The notes under the pieces: generated by a model
What the model saw: only the letters and a program-made list of their open reading frames with translations
Databases searched by the model: none
Told to the model about the DNA's origin: nothing
Part shown: positions 13,195 to 24,065 of the stretch, one piece after another
Layout of the letters: each line of letters begins with the position of its first letter
Position numbering within the stretch: the stretch's first letter is position 1
Assembly (NCBI GenBank): GCA_019722365.1
Contig: JADFUC010001925.1
Coordinates: forward strand, 248,001 to 312,000
Origin: Lithospermum erythrorhizon
Taxonomy: Eukaryota; Streptophyta; Magnoliopsida; Boraginales; Boraginaceae
Direction: 5' to 3'
DNA: 64,000 nt
Position numbers and translations under genes: made by a program

Positions 13195-14110
13195 ATCTCT
13201 ATTATCTAGTTGGTTAAAGTGATCCGCAAAACGTGCTTGGAGAACCCCAAATGCACGTTCCACATCCTTTCTACATGATTCTTGCTGTTTGACAAATAAT
13301 TGGCTTTTCACTGAGATATCATGATTGGACATTTGTCATTGGTTAGATCATGATAAGACGCCAAATCAGATTACCACCATTGACACTGCACTTACACTTG
13401 AGCTTCACCACACAATGTCATCAAAGTCCGGGATGATCTGTTAGCATTTATATCATCTATAACGACGCCATCCATAAGCCATTATAGGATGCAACCACTT
13501 CAAGAATGACCGTTGTTGTTCCTTTATGCCCACTAATAAATTGTCCTTGCCAAGCCTTAGGAAAAGTTTTCCATTGCCAATGCATGCAATCAATAGTTCC
13601 AATCATTCCAGGAAAACCTCACTCTTGACCCACATGGAGTAGTCTATGTAAATCTTCCTCAGTTGGCCTCCTTAAATATTCATTCTCAAATATGGATATA
13701 ATCCCTTCACAAAACTTAAGTAGACATTCACGTGGCAAGAGCTCCCCAATTACATACTCATCACAAGCATCTGCTGCAACTCCATAGGCTAACATCCTCA
13801 TAAAGAACAAGATAATTTTGAAGAGGCATAGACCAAGTTTTCTAATTATTTCTCCTTGATGAAGAGATATCGCACTTATTATAGCTTAATGACCAGAAAA
13901 TAGTGGTCTTTGCATGTGATATCTCCTACGAAATTAGTGGTCGTAATGAGGAGATTCAAAGAAGAGTCTTTACAAGCCTTTGATGCGCAAATGTACCGCA
14001 TGATCTCTTGATATGTATGTTCTAGAATGAGATTCATTACTTAAAGTTTGTAATTCTTCAAGTAGTCTTTGTTGATGGTTGAGTAACGATTCCTTCAAGT
14101 CCCATTCTCA
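13195..14110 (-). pseudogene. PIF/Harbinger-type transposase relic (HARBI1-like)
   Basis: Reading leftwards on the minus strand, the standard order of a plant Harbinger DDE nuclease appears in several frames: SRTYISRDHAVHLR (near 14,020), FRRRYHMQRPLF (near 13,930), then the longest intact part at 13,619-13,810 with RMLAYGVAADACDEY and EYLRRPTEEDLHRLLHVG. Next come PGMIGTIDCMHWQWK (near 13,590), which holds the first catalytic aspartate, and ERAFGVLQARFA (near 13,240). Frames shift between the blocks, there are internal stops, and the C-terminal part (RACIILHNMI motif) is missing. This is a dead copy that cannot make a transposase. Confidence 0.85.
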
Positions 14111-14299
14111 TTGGAACTCTTCAAAATCGAAATATATGGTGCTGGTTCCATTTTATGGATATATGAGATTTGAGATTGGTGTAATGTTTCATTCTCAATT
14201 CACTATCATTGCTACCACACATTTCGAGTAGTCTTTCATTCTCTTTTTTTACCACTACCCAATTCACTATCATTGTTGAAGAGAAAATATCAAGTTAGC

Positions 14300-14880
14300 A
14301 ACAATTTATTTTACTCGCTACTTCAAAGCGAATAATTTGTTGTAGCATTTGCTTGTTGTGTTGTAGGCAAAAAACTGTATGGGGTATCACCACCAGTATT
14401 TCCTAAAGAGATTTGACTAGAAAATTCAAGAAGATCTGTTGATCCACTATTAAGTCGGTGTGTGACTTGAGGAGATAATTGCTCATTATTTTGAGTATTC
14501 ATATTGGGAAAATAATCAAATTATTTCCTCTACTTTGTTGACCAAATTGCATATTTTGGGAATACATGGAATTTGGTGGCATCATACATGGAATTTGGTG
14601 GCATACCGAAATTCGGTGGCATCATACATGAAATTTGAAAATTTGGAGGCATGCCCATATTTTGGGAATTTTCTCGGATAGTGGTTATCGACATTTCGCG
14701 GTCGATCAAGAAATAAAAATTTGATGGAAAGTTAAATTGTACTAAGATTCATTTAATAGCTAAATAAGATTTAAAAAATGGATTGAAAGATAATAATAAT
14801 ATGAAAAAGGCTGAATTTTTTCTGTGTCCAAATGAGGTGAAACTGATCTCTATTTATAGAGGATAAAACGTGTGAAATAA
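14300..14880 (-). other. Possible promoter and ORF1 head of the same Harbinger-like element
   Basis: On the minus strand a TATA-like CTATAAATAG lies at about 14,850-14,860. It is followed about 160 bases later by an ATG opening MSITTIRENSQNMGMPPNF, with Pro/Asn/Met-rich repeats (14,564-14,650). Plant Harbinger elements often encode a Myb/SANT ORF1 protein with a Pro/Asn/Gln-rich head. The match here rests on composition and position only. The short repeat could also be unrelated. Confidence 0.3.
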
Positions 14881-15520
14881 TGATATAATCAAATTATTCT
14901 CAAAAAATTAATTTAAAATCGAAAATAATTAATATAAATCGAATTGATACGATTGCGACAACTGTAAAAAATCTGACGGGCCAAAATTAATAGTCTGTAG
15001 TTCGTCCTCCAGGTCCACATGAGGACAAAGCACCTGCCAGCTTGCCAGCTTTCCTCCTGTGATTGGGGCCATGCGTCTGTGGCTTATTTGATGGTGGGCC
15101 CCATCCATTTTTTGCTGTGAAATGTGCAGAATATCTGGATATATTAAATATATCCCACTATATTTTAAATAGACTTGTCTTCTCAAATAATTGTTTATTG
15201 ATAATTTAATATGCGCATATTGGCATTTGCCCTTTTTAATATGAAGAAGATTAGGTGGGACTGCTATTGAGTTCCCAATATGTTTCCACCAAAAAACCAT
15301 GAAACTCAAAGGAAAATAAGTCAAATATCTATCGTTTGGAAGTTGTTCACCAAACAAAACACGCCAAATAAAGTGAAAGCCAATGATTATCTGAAGCTCT
15401 AGTAGGTCAACCTACTAGTTTCTCTTCATCTTCCACTTAAACTAGTAGAAATTGGAGTGGATCCATGGTCAAAATTAAATACTTCTATGAGTTCTATCTA
15501 AAGTCATTTAGTTTACATCA
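14881..15520. other. Intergenic, nothing recognised
   Basis: A 142-codon minus-strand frame (14,929-15,357) has no recognisable motif, and its composition looks like non-coding DNA. I see no gene, RNA or repeat signature here. Confidence 0.4.
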
Positions 15521-15662
15521 ATAATAATAATAATAATAATAATAAATACTCCATATTATAACAGCCACGAAGAAGCTAACATATAATTACAATTATAATA
15601 ATAAATACTCCATATTATAACAGCCACAAAAAAGGAAACATATTTGACATATAATAATAATC

Positions 15663-15696
<34 letters not shown>

Positions 15697-15733
15697 CTCC
15701 ATATTATAACATTCATGAATTGAAGAAGCCAAC

Positions 15734-15770
<37 letters not shown>

Positions 15771-15965
15771 CTCCCATATTATAATAACATTCATGAATTG
15801 AAAAGGCCAACATACTTATTACTAACATATAATAATAATAATAATAAATACTCCATATTATAATAGCCACGAAGAAGCCAACATATTTAACATATAACAA
15901 TAATAATACGGAGTAATAAATACTCTATATTATAACAGCCACGCACGAAGAAGCCAACATATTTG
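15521..15965. repeat. AAT microsatellites interleaved with a ~45-bp repeated module
   Basis: Six copies of a module beginning AAATACTCCATATTATAA, then either CAGCCACGAAGAAGC or a CATTCATGAATTGAAG variant, then CAACATA, start near 15,543, 15,602, 15,691, 15,767, 15,846 and 15,918. They are separated by (AAT)n runs of varying length. The minus-strand open frame here is an artefact of the trinucleotide repeat. Confidence 0.85.
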
Positions 15966-16117
15966 ACTCACATGTGTAATGCAGAGAAATTTTTTTATTA
16001 TTTATGTAAATGCAGACAAAATAAAACTCCATCGTAGTGAAAAATCTTCGCATACAAATTTTATCAAATCGAAAAGCGATTCATCAGTCTAAACTATCAA
16101 ATGACGTGGAATGAAAT

Positions 16118-17870
16118 TGTCAAAATATATCACATCTAAAGACCGGAAGAATTAGCCTCTATCTCCTTGGTCCTATAAATGAAGCTGGGTCTAGTTTATA
16201 ATTAATACTTGCAATCAAATAGCTTGAGACTTTGTAAGACTTTAGTAGGATTACCTCAATTATTTCAATGAAATCTTTAATCGCTCCTCTCCGGCTCCGT
16301 TATAGGAAGTGAAATTTTTCTGTGGCTCGCCTGCGGATTAGTTCAACCAAACGTTTGTTTGAAAATTTGATGTTATTTCTTTTCAAGTCTTTACTTAATT
16401 CCCTAGTCTCATACCAGATTCGTTATAACAAACTAGTATCAAAGCCGTGTTACCATCGATTTAGATGGGGCGCGGTAAAAGTTTCGAAAATTGAAGTTCA
16501 CCGAGAAACAAGCCAGCCTCTGAAAACTCAAGCGTAAGAGCGCCACTAAACGAGAAGGGATCTCGACTCCTCCGTTGGAAAAAATCCACCCTAACTCACA
16601 GATAGTCTAGAGGAAGGCACACTGACGTTGATTCTCGCTTGACGATGAGGTTATCATGCAGGTTTCGGAGGAGTGACATCGTCATTTTACCGCTGCTCAA
16701 GCCGAGAGTCCGTGATATGACAAAGAGTTTGACCAACAAGTCAAGTTGAAGTAATGTTTGTTTGGGCCGAGAATTGTGAAGGTACATCTCTAAAGAACCA
16801 CCTAGATCATCTTAATAATATATTACTTTATTTGCGTAATATAAATATTAAGATTGAGGATAAGGATGTTGCCTTGATATTGTTAGCCTATTTACCTATG
16901 TCATATGAGAACTTTAGAGAGTCTATGAAAAATGGTAAAAAAAATTTCTCTCTGAAGAAGTTGAGATCTCGCCTCCATAAATGTGGATTTGCGTATTAGT
17001 TGTAGTAATGGTGGTTCTAGTACTACATGCGGACCGTTTAATGCACCGGCCATAACACTAGTGGTGATAGACCGGTGGAGAGGTTCTCCAAAGAAAGTCG
17101 GGATCAGTGGTTCGACAAAACCGAAAGTGTGCATTGTAAGGAATTGGGACATTGGAAACGTGATTGTCCCAAGTTGAGAATGAAATGCTTAATGGAGTTC
17201 GAGTGGTACCGCCACCATTGCCGATGGTAGTATGCATTTCGAAGAAGACATGGCTTTGATTGCTGAAAGTCACACATCCGACACCTATATGTGGTCTCTC
17301 TCGACCTTCCCGAGACAAAATTGCCTCAGGTCTCAGAACGAGTGATTTTTGTCATGAGTAGATTGGAAGGTGGGATTGTGTTTCATGGCCTAGTGTTTTT
17401 TTCGGTCTACAAGACGGTTGATCAATTCGAAAGCAGAGTAGGACATGTGGATGTGCGGAGGTTGTACATTGAGCGAGGTTAGACACGTACTGACTTGACG
17501 AGGAATCAAGATCTCCGAGTCGCTGGACAAGATGAGAGTTTCAAATTTTGAGAAAAGGTGGAGGTTGTCTATTTATAGGTCTTGATGTACTTCCGAGCGG
17601 TAATGGGCATGGAACTTTGTATTGATAAAAGGTATGGCGTTTTGTATTTTTCCGGGTCGCCTTGTGTGATGTTGGAAAATAGCGGAGTAGGAATTCTCGA
17701 GTCAAGAATGAGCCTGGAGGAGGGCACTGCTCACTTAGCGGCAAGATACTCTCAAAGGGCTTCAAGGGTTTGCTGAACATCGCGAGCCACCGTAATAATT
17801 ACATAAGTATTTCTTTCAAGTTTTACTTAATTCCTAGTCTCTCAGAACAGATTCATTATAACAAACATGT
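16118..17870 (+). mobile_element. Gag-only Copia-type LTR element, copy 1 (decayed)
   Basis: The 5' LTR is about 16,118-16,433, opening TGTCAAAATATATCACATC. It is followed by CTAGTATCAAAGCC, a near match to the TGGTATCAGAGC primer-binding site (initiator Met tRNA) common in plant Copia elements. The last ~60 bases of the LTR recur at 17,808-17,869 (TATTTCTTTCAAGTTTTACT...), so the 3' LTR is a truncated end. The interior encodes gag only. A frame at 16,754-16,999 has SLKNHLDHLNNILLYLRNIN, and a zinc-knuckle remnant CKELGHWKRDC lies near 17,131-17,166. No protease, integrase or reverse transcriptase motif is visible. Frames are broken throughout. The same gag and 3' sequence recurs at 54.07-55.13 kb. 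Confidence 0.75.
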
Positions 17871-18670
17871 GTTCATTATAACACAAACCTGGATCCCTAA
17901 GCGCTTGCCGACAATTTATGAGGATGCTTAACTTGACTCCGAGCTCGATAGGAGCTCGATAGGAGCTTTCTGGTATGAGCCCTGGCTCGAGTTGAGCTCC
18001 CGACTCTGAACTTGACTTGACTCGATTTTAAGTCTTTATTTGATTCCTGATAAGAGCTATATGCCCTTTATGTGTCCTAGTATTGATGGACTTGAGATTG
18101 GTTTGGACTCGATATGATCTCGAGCTGGGGAGTTTTAGCAACGTAATCTCGTGTTGGCCGCCTTGACTCGATTCGGTCTCGCCGACCGGGTGGACCTACC
18201 GCAGTGTTCCTGCAGCTGGACTTGGTTTGCACCTCGCGGGACTTCGCCTTTGTAGTGGGACTTAGTAGATGTGCTAATTTGTTTTTTGTGGAGACTTGGA
18301 TTTGGGATAAACCCCGAGATTCAAGTTGTAAAGGGAGGACGACAAGCAAGTTATCGGCTAATTTTACGCTTCTTGCTTGTACTACAAGGGCCTTAACAAA
18401 TTGTTGTCGTAGAAATGACTTCTAGTGAGATTCGACTCACTTGAATTTGATTTGCTGTGAGGCAATGCACGCTTTCTAGCTCTGTACTACAAATGCCTTA
18501 GCAGCCTTTGTCGTCAGAGGATGATCAAGATGAAGCTGCTGAGTATCCCAACCTTATTGATGACACCGACGACAGGCCTTAGCAAATGTTGTTTTCCCCG
18601 CCTCGAATCCAACTATGTGGACCGAATGTTCAAAAGATATTTCCTATATCCGAACTTGAGGAATCAAACA
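17871..18670. other. Unassigned repeat-like sequence between two LTR elements
   Basis: Less AT-rich than the neighbouring intergenic DNA, with a short tandem GAGCTCGATAG repeat at about 17,940-17,968. No open frame has a known motif. It probably belongs to an older retroelement interrupted by its neighbours, but I cannot assign it. Confidence 0.3.
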
Positions 18671-19368
18671 TGAGATTTTAAGAGGTTCATGCAAGATTTA
18701 TGAATAATCAGTGTTTTTAGCTTATTCCCTCAATATTATTCAAGCGCTCTTGAGAAATCAGACGTATTCTCATCAGATTTTGCTTCAAACTTGAAGAATT
18801 ACTGCATTTGTGCAGTAATCTTAATTTCAGGCGCTTATATAGGCCTTCGGGCCTCAAATACTTGCTTCTGATTGGTTGGTTTAATTTCAGGTGGATCATG
18901 ATCTTAAGCGTTGAATTTTGAGGCATGATCTGAACCGTCGAAAATTTGAGAATTACTTGGTTGCCAAGTAACAATGTATGCCTTTTTTATAAAAAGAAGG
19001 TTCCGGATTCTTTTCTAGGTCAAACATATTTTTATATTGACCCTGGACCTTTTGGAGCCTTTATTTTGATCCCCATAACTTCTAGAGTCTCCATTTTGAA
19101 CCCCAAAACTTTCGGAGCTTCAATTTTAGCCCCTAGGGCCGATTTTATCCCAATAAAATTGGGAATTCTTTAGCCTCGAACCCTAAATTTAATGAACATT
19201 TAATTCGGGGCTATTTTTCCAAAACCCTGTCTGCATATGGTTTCTTACATAAATTTAGGGCTCGACGTAACCCCACATGTCATTTTTTAGTGGCTCGATT
19301 TTAAGTTATTTGATTAAGTCATCTTAATCATTTTAATTTTTTTTTTTAATAAATTGTCAGTGTCTACA
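18671..19368 (+). repeat. 5' LTR of the plant-mobile-domain element
   Basis: About 698 bases, opening TGAGATTTTAAGAGG and ending GTGTCTACA. It aligns with 23,431-24,065 over most of its length. Confidence 0.65.
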
Positions 19369-21562
19369 GATTGCCCCCTCGAACCAGGTACATACGTAGT
19401 AGGTGTCGGGTTCGACCTAGACATTGTTTATTTTCCAACAAGAATGTAGTACATGTGGATATTTCGAGGGTTTTTTTTACTTCCAGCAAGTGCTGGTCCC
19501 TTGACATCCGGTCTCTTGTTAAACTTATTGGATGTATGTCAGATCATTTATTGATGAAAATTTATTACTCATCTTGATCCAGGTTATCACTGCTCCCCTC
19601 TGCAGGAGGTCCAAAGCTAGTGGTTAACCCAATTTCGGACTTGTTGCAGATGCATTTAAGGCTAACTGCGGTCCTAGGTCATCATCCATGTCATTTGAGG
19701 ACTTTAAAGGATGATTACCTGTTTTTAGGGATTCGTTGTGATGCCTTTGATCACGATCCCTGGTCAATTCCTGACTTATAGGCAGGTTTGACTAATTTTC
19801 GGGATTTGTTGTGACATACTTTACATGTCACGATCCCTAACTAAGTCTTCGTCTGAATTTTGACTTAATGAAGACTCAATTATGTGGGATTTAATGGCAA
19901 CTTATGTTGGGATCCTATTTAATTTCAATTATTGTAGAATTAACCGGGTTTGATGTTAACATGATGTATTACATATTAAGACTGCTCAATATCCCGATCC
20001 ATGAGGATTTAATGGGAGTTGATTTATTTTGGGGTTTGATATTGACATGGAATTTATTACATGTCATATCCCATTTAATTCTCAATTTAGTAGAGAATTA
20101 ATCCTGCTTGATGTTAACATGATGTATTACATGTTAAAACCCATTTAACTCTCAATTTATTAGAGAATTAAATTATTTTAGAGGTGTAGTACTCTAATTT
20201 TATCTATATTGATCCAAATCCATATGGATTTGATGGAGTCAATATCTTCGACATGAATTTATTACATGTTGGATATTTTAAGATGATTATCCTTAATCCT
20301 ATGAATTTTTGGAATTAATCATCTTATTTCTAATCCCATTTTTTTGGAATTTTCAAACCAATTTTGGGTCTAATTTATTTCATAATCAAATATTTGGGAT
20401 ATTTTTCATGTGAAAAAATTCTAATCATTCTCACCTCATGTGAGGGAAATTTTCGAACAAGTCCTATAATAGGCTAGTTCGTTTTATTTCGTCTTGCAAC
20501 TCAAGAACTCACTTATACAACAATACAAGGCTAGAGGGTTTTTAGGGTAATTGGCCCATGAGGTCTATATAAGGATAGGATGAATAAAAAAATTAATTTT
20601 CATCATCTTCTCCCCGACCCAATTCATGAAATTCCGAGGTGCTGAGCCCTTTTTATTTCTTTCTTGCTTCTTGCAACATTATATGATCATATACTATCAT
20701 TAATGTGCTTTCTTTATGTTTTGCAAGTTCTTCAAGTTGAGTAGAGACATAAAGTTGCCACCTTTTTGGGATTTGTTTAAGTTGTGATAAAGGTGCACAT
20801 TTCGACTCCTTATGCATTTGTTCATGCTTTTTGAAGATAAACCCTTTTGATGATCATTTCAGCGTGCTTAACTAGATGCTTAAAGATTCCTTTTGAAATA
20901 CATAGAATAGCTATTTTTCTTGAATTGCATGATTTTGGTTCAAAATATTCAAATTTGTTAGAAAACTGGCTCATAATTATTTCAAGAGTAAGACCTGCTT
21001 TTTGAGCCCGCCTTTATATCATTATAAAGATAACGAAGAGAAGGTCTTTGGCGACAAGTGAGACTCATAATCTCGGCATGTAGCTCGAGTTATAATTATT
21101 TTAAGATGTTGTTGGAACTTTTCTCTTTCAGCCTTTTTGTAGTTTCACAGGATTTGTTTCTCCAACTCGCGATGTCCAATTGGTGCGAGACTTCATACTG
21201 CATCGCCTTATGAGTCTAGCTCGAGGGCAAATTTTTTTTCGAATTTTCCGTACACTTTAGTTTGGTCGTCCAACCCATAAGCATGTATATAGCTATGCCC
21301 GAGCATTTTTGTGTCAATTGTGCATTCATGTAGGATAGATGACTCGGCATATAGGATAGACCTTTAGGATTTTGCTGCATTCCTTCCCCATATAAGCTTT
21401 GATCGACCCCTCTATAAAGGCCTCCTGCTGTTTGATTTGTTTTTTCTCTTGATTTTGTGTGATTCTGTACTTCAGCGGTAGTCGACGATCAGGTCTTCTA
21501 CTACCATCACGATGCTTGAGTTTGCCTTTGAGTCATACTGGGGATAGGTTAAATTAACATAC

Positions 21563-21564
<2 letters not shown>

Positions 21565-21608
<44 letters not shown>
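21565..21608. repeat. (TA)n microsatellite
   Basis: About 20 uninterrupted TA dinucleotides inside the LTR element interior. Confidence 0.95.
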
Positions 21609-21611
<3 letters not shown>

Positions 21612-22380
21612 TGAAGCATTGGTCTCGAATGACCTTGAAAATACGGTATTTAGTCGTCGAGACGCCTCTTTCATTTCTATTGACCACGTGGTTACGGAAT
21701 CATTCTATATTTGTGCTTTTTAGTCCTTGTCTTGGTACATCCCCGTCTGGTGGACGCTGGACAAGTTAGTGATGCCCCCTCTTGTTCTTCCAACCTTCTG
21801 CCTTGAGATTGTCTTTGACTCTATGCGTTTTCTTGCTTTTGATTTGATAGCAAGAGTGATGTATGAGTTGGAGATGGACGTCTGTCCCCTACTCATTACT
21901 CTCGCTATGTCACACGTAGCTCACGAAGTGAGAGGATTTGGCACTTTTGGGCGGCATGATCCTTGAGGTTAGCCCCCTATACTTCTTCTCAAGCCAGAAA
22001 ATTTTAATTTACATATCTCTTTTTATGCCTTGATTTAACTTGCTTTTTGCTCTTAGTGCCTTTTGAATTGGGGTGTTGAATTTGTTGCTTATCGCTTAGC
22101 CTTGTTTTGTTTCTCTTTGTTTGGCAACCATGGTTACTTTAAGACTACCTGCAGAGTTTTTACCCTATGTATAAGGGGGTCCGGAGGCATAAGGTAACCA
22201 CCCAATGTGCCTCTATGCTCCATCAGGTGGTGAGGTCACAAGCATTTAATGGCCTTCACTTTGTTCCTCAAACTCTAAACAACCGTAGTTGGCCTTCCGT
22301 GCCAAGATAGAGTTCTCCATCTCAAAGGATCAGGTCGAGAGTCTTCCAACCCTCCTAGTGGCCTTCATTTTCTAGGTATA

Positions 22381-23400
22381 ATGATATCTTCTGGTCATGG
22401 CAATTTTGATTATATCTCTGGTTATTGGGAATGGACTGAAGATGTGCTTAGTCGTTGTGGGGCTATGCTTGCTGATGCTTTTATGACTGAGGCGGTGCAG
22501 GCTTCCTTTTGTGTTTATGATTGTTCGCATCGAGCTTTTGAAGGCCTTCGAGCACAAAGCCCTTCAATTATTACTCTATTATTCCTCAAGGAGAGTTGTC
22601 AATATCCTATGGGACTTGTTGATCTTGGAGGTCTTTTCTCGTGATCGTCATTTGTTTGACAGGTGGTCCCTACGGCCGAATGTTTATTCCGCTTCTATGA
22701 AGAAGCTCGGCCTATCAAGGCTCAGTTCCTCACTTCCTGCCATCACTATTTAGCTGTTCAATCCCCTGATGGGAGAGTCTCAACTTATGCTTGGATTAGC
22801 TTTTGGAACCATTCTATTTGGTCTTATGGGTCATGAGGTAGCTGACCGGAGCACATCCAAGAGTATTTGTCCTAAAACTTCCTCGTGCTTGAGCATCGAC
22901 TGGATGCAAGCGCATATCTTTGATATTGGGCGAGAGCGAGGTTGTTTGGAGGAGGAAGTTTATTGTGCTGCTTTCCTCTCTTGTTGGTTATGTGTGTTTG
23001 TTTTGCCTGCTGAGCCTCTGGGTTTTATTCGTGCTGGTGTGTTCAAGATGGCTAGTTTGCGCGAATGGTTGTGGTTGGCCTTGCACCTCCCGTCCTTTCG
23101 CATCTATAGAGTCTGGCTCTGTGATATCTCTTCCCACAACCCTTCCATTTCTCCGTAGTATTTCCCCGCCGTTATTTTTTGGTTGATGAGATCCTATTTC
23201 AGATGCTTCAACATATTGCCACCAATAGACCGTATGACTCGATGGCGAGGTACCATGGTGCGGCAGGGCAAGTGCTTTATGCTCCCGCCGATGCACGCAC
23301 TGCCTGAAGTTCATGTCCAAGGACCTCGAGTTTCACTCTCCCTAATCGAACAACCCTTCTTTTTATGACGACCAGGACTCTCACGCCACCTAATCGGGCT
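22381..23400 (+). pseudogene. Plant mobile domain (PMD, aminotransferase-like) protein, decayed
   Basis: The frame at 22,381-22,644 reads YISGYWEWTEDVLSRCGAML and then AVQASFCVYD, the typical start of the PMD found in transposon proteins and in the Arabidopsis MAIN/MAIL family. After a frameshift near 22,560 the match continues in another frame (NILWDLLILEV, equivalent to the SLWDL..LGGL motif), then EARPIKAQFLTSCHHYLAVQ near 22,700 and GRVSTYAWISFW near 22,775. Stops and shifts interrupt it, so it cannot produce the full domain. PMD proteins are known from LTR and MULE-type transposons and from host genes linked to TE silencing. The role of this copy is unknown. Confidence 0.7.
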
Positions 23401-23430
23401 CTTCCACCACCAAAGTAGTGTTTCTGCTGG

Positions 23431-24065
23431 TGATTTAAAAGATTTAAGTTAGAGAATTTCAGAAGTGTCCTCTATATTTTTTCAGATATTTTCTGAATGA
23501 GAATGTTCCTCCTCTTCTTTATTTTCGAAAAATATAGGGTTTATATAGGCCTCCGGGCCTCGAATACTTGCTTCTGATTGATGGTTTAATTTCAGGTGGA
23601 TCATGATCTTAACTGTTGAATTTTGAGACATGATTAGAACCGTCGAAAAATTGAGAATTACTTGTCAGTTAAGTAATTAAAATAGGCCCGTCTTTTTTAT
23701 AAAAAGAAGTTCGGATTCTTTTTCTGCGCCAAATACATTTTCTTATTTGACTCGAACACCTTTTGGAGCCTTTATTTTAATCCCCTTATAACTTTCATTT
23801 CAACTCGAACTTTCAGAAGCTTCAATTTTAGCCCCGGTCGCATTTTATCCCAATAAAATTAGATCTTTTAGCCTCGAACCCTAAATTTAATGAACATTTA
23901 ATTCGAGGCTATTTTCCTGGAAATCCTTGTTCGTACGAGGGTTTCACATTAAATTTCGGGCTCAATCGAGATCCCTAGCCAATTTATCATTTTTTAATGG
24001 CTCGATTTAACTAATTTGATTAAAATATCTTAATTATTTTTTTTAATAAATTTTCACTGTCTACA
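23431..24065 (+). repeat. 3' LTR of the plant-mobile-domain element
   Basis: About 635 bases, opening TGATTTAAAAGATTTAAG and ending CTGTCTACA. It is homologous to 18,671-19,368. Confidence 0.65.

Larger units (their letters stand above)
18671..24065 (+). mobile_element. 5.4-kb LTR element carrying a plant mobile domain instead of gag-pol
   Basis: Two long direct repeats bound it (18,671-19,368 and 23,431-24,065). They share TATAGGCCT-CGGGCCTC, TGGATCATGATCTTAA, GGAGCCTTTATTTT and an end at AATAAATT-TCA-TGTCTACA. The interior lacks any reverse transcriptase, integrase or gag signature. Its only recognisable coding remains are the plant mobile domain at 22.38-23.40 kb. The two LTRs have many small differences, so the insertion is not recent. 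Coordinates of the LTR starts are approximate, and I could not find a matching target-site duplication. Confidence 0.7.

Noticed and set aside
14929..15357. 142-codon minus-strand frame
   Set aside because: Long enough to notice, but no family motif, no start context of note and no splice partners. It lies beside transposon remains.
15661..15900. 79-codon minus-strand frame rich in Ile/Tyr/Leu
   Set aside because: It is the translation of the AAT microsatellite array.
22988..23320. 110-codon minus-strand frame
   Set aside because: Antisense shadow of the plant-mobile-domain pseudogene region.
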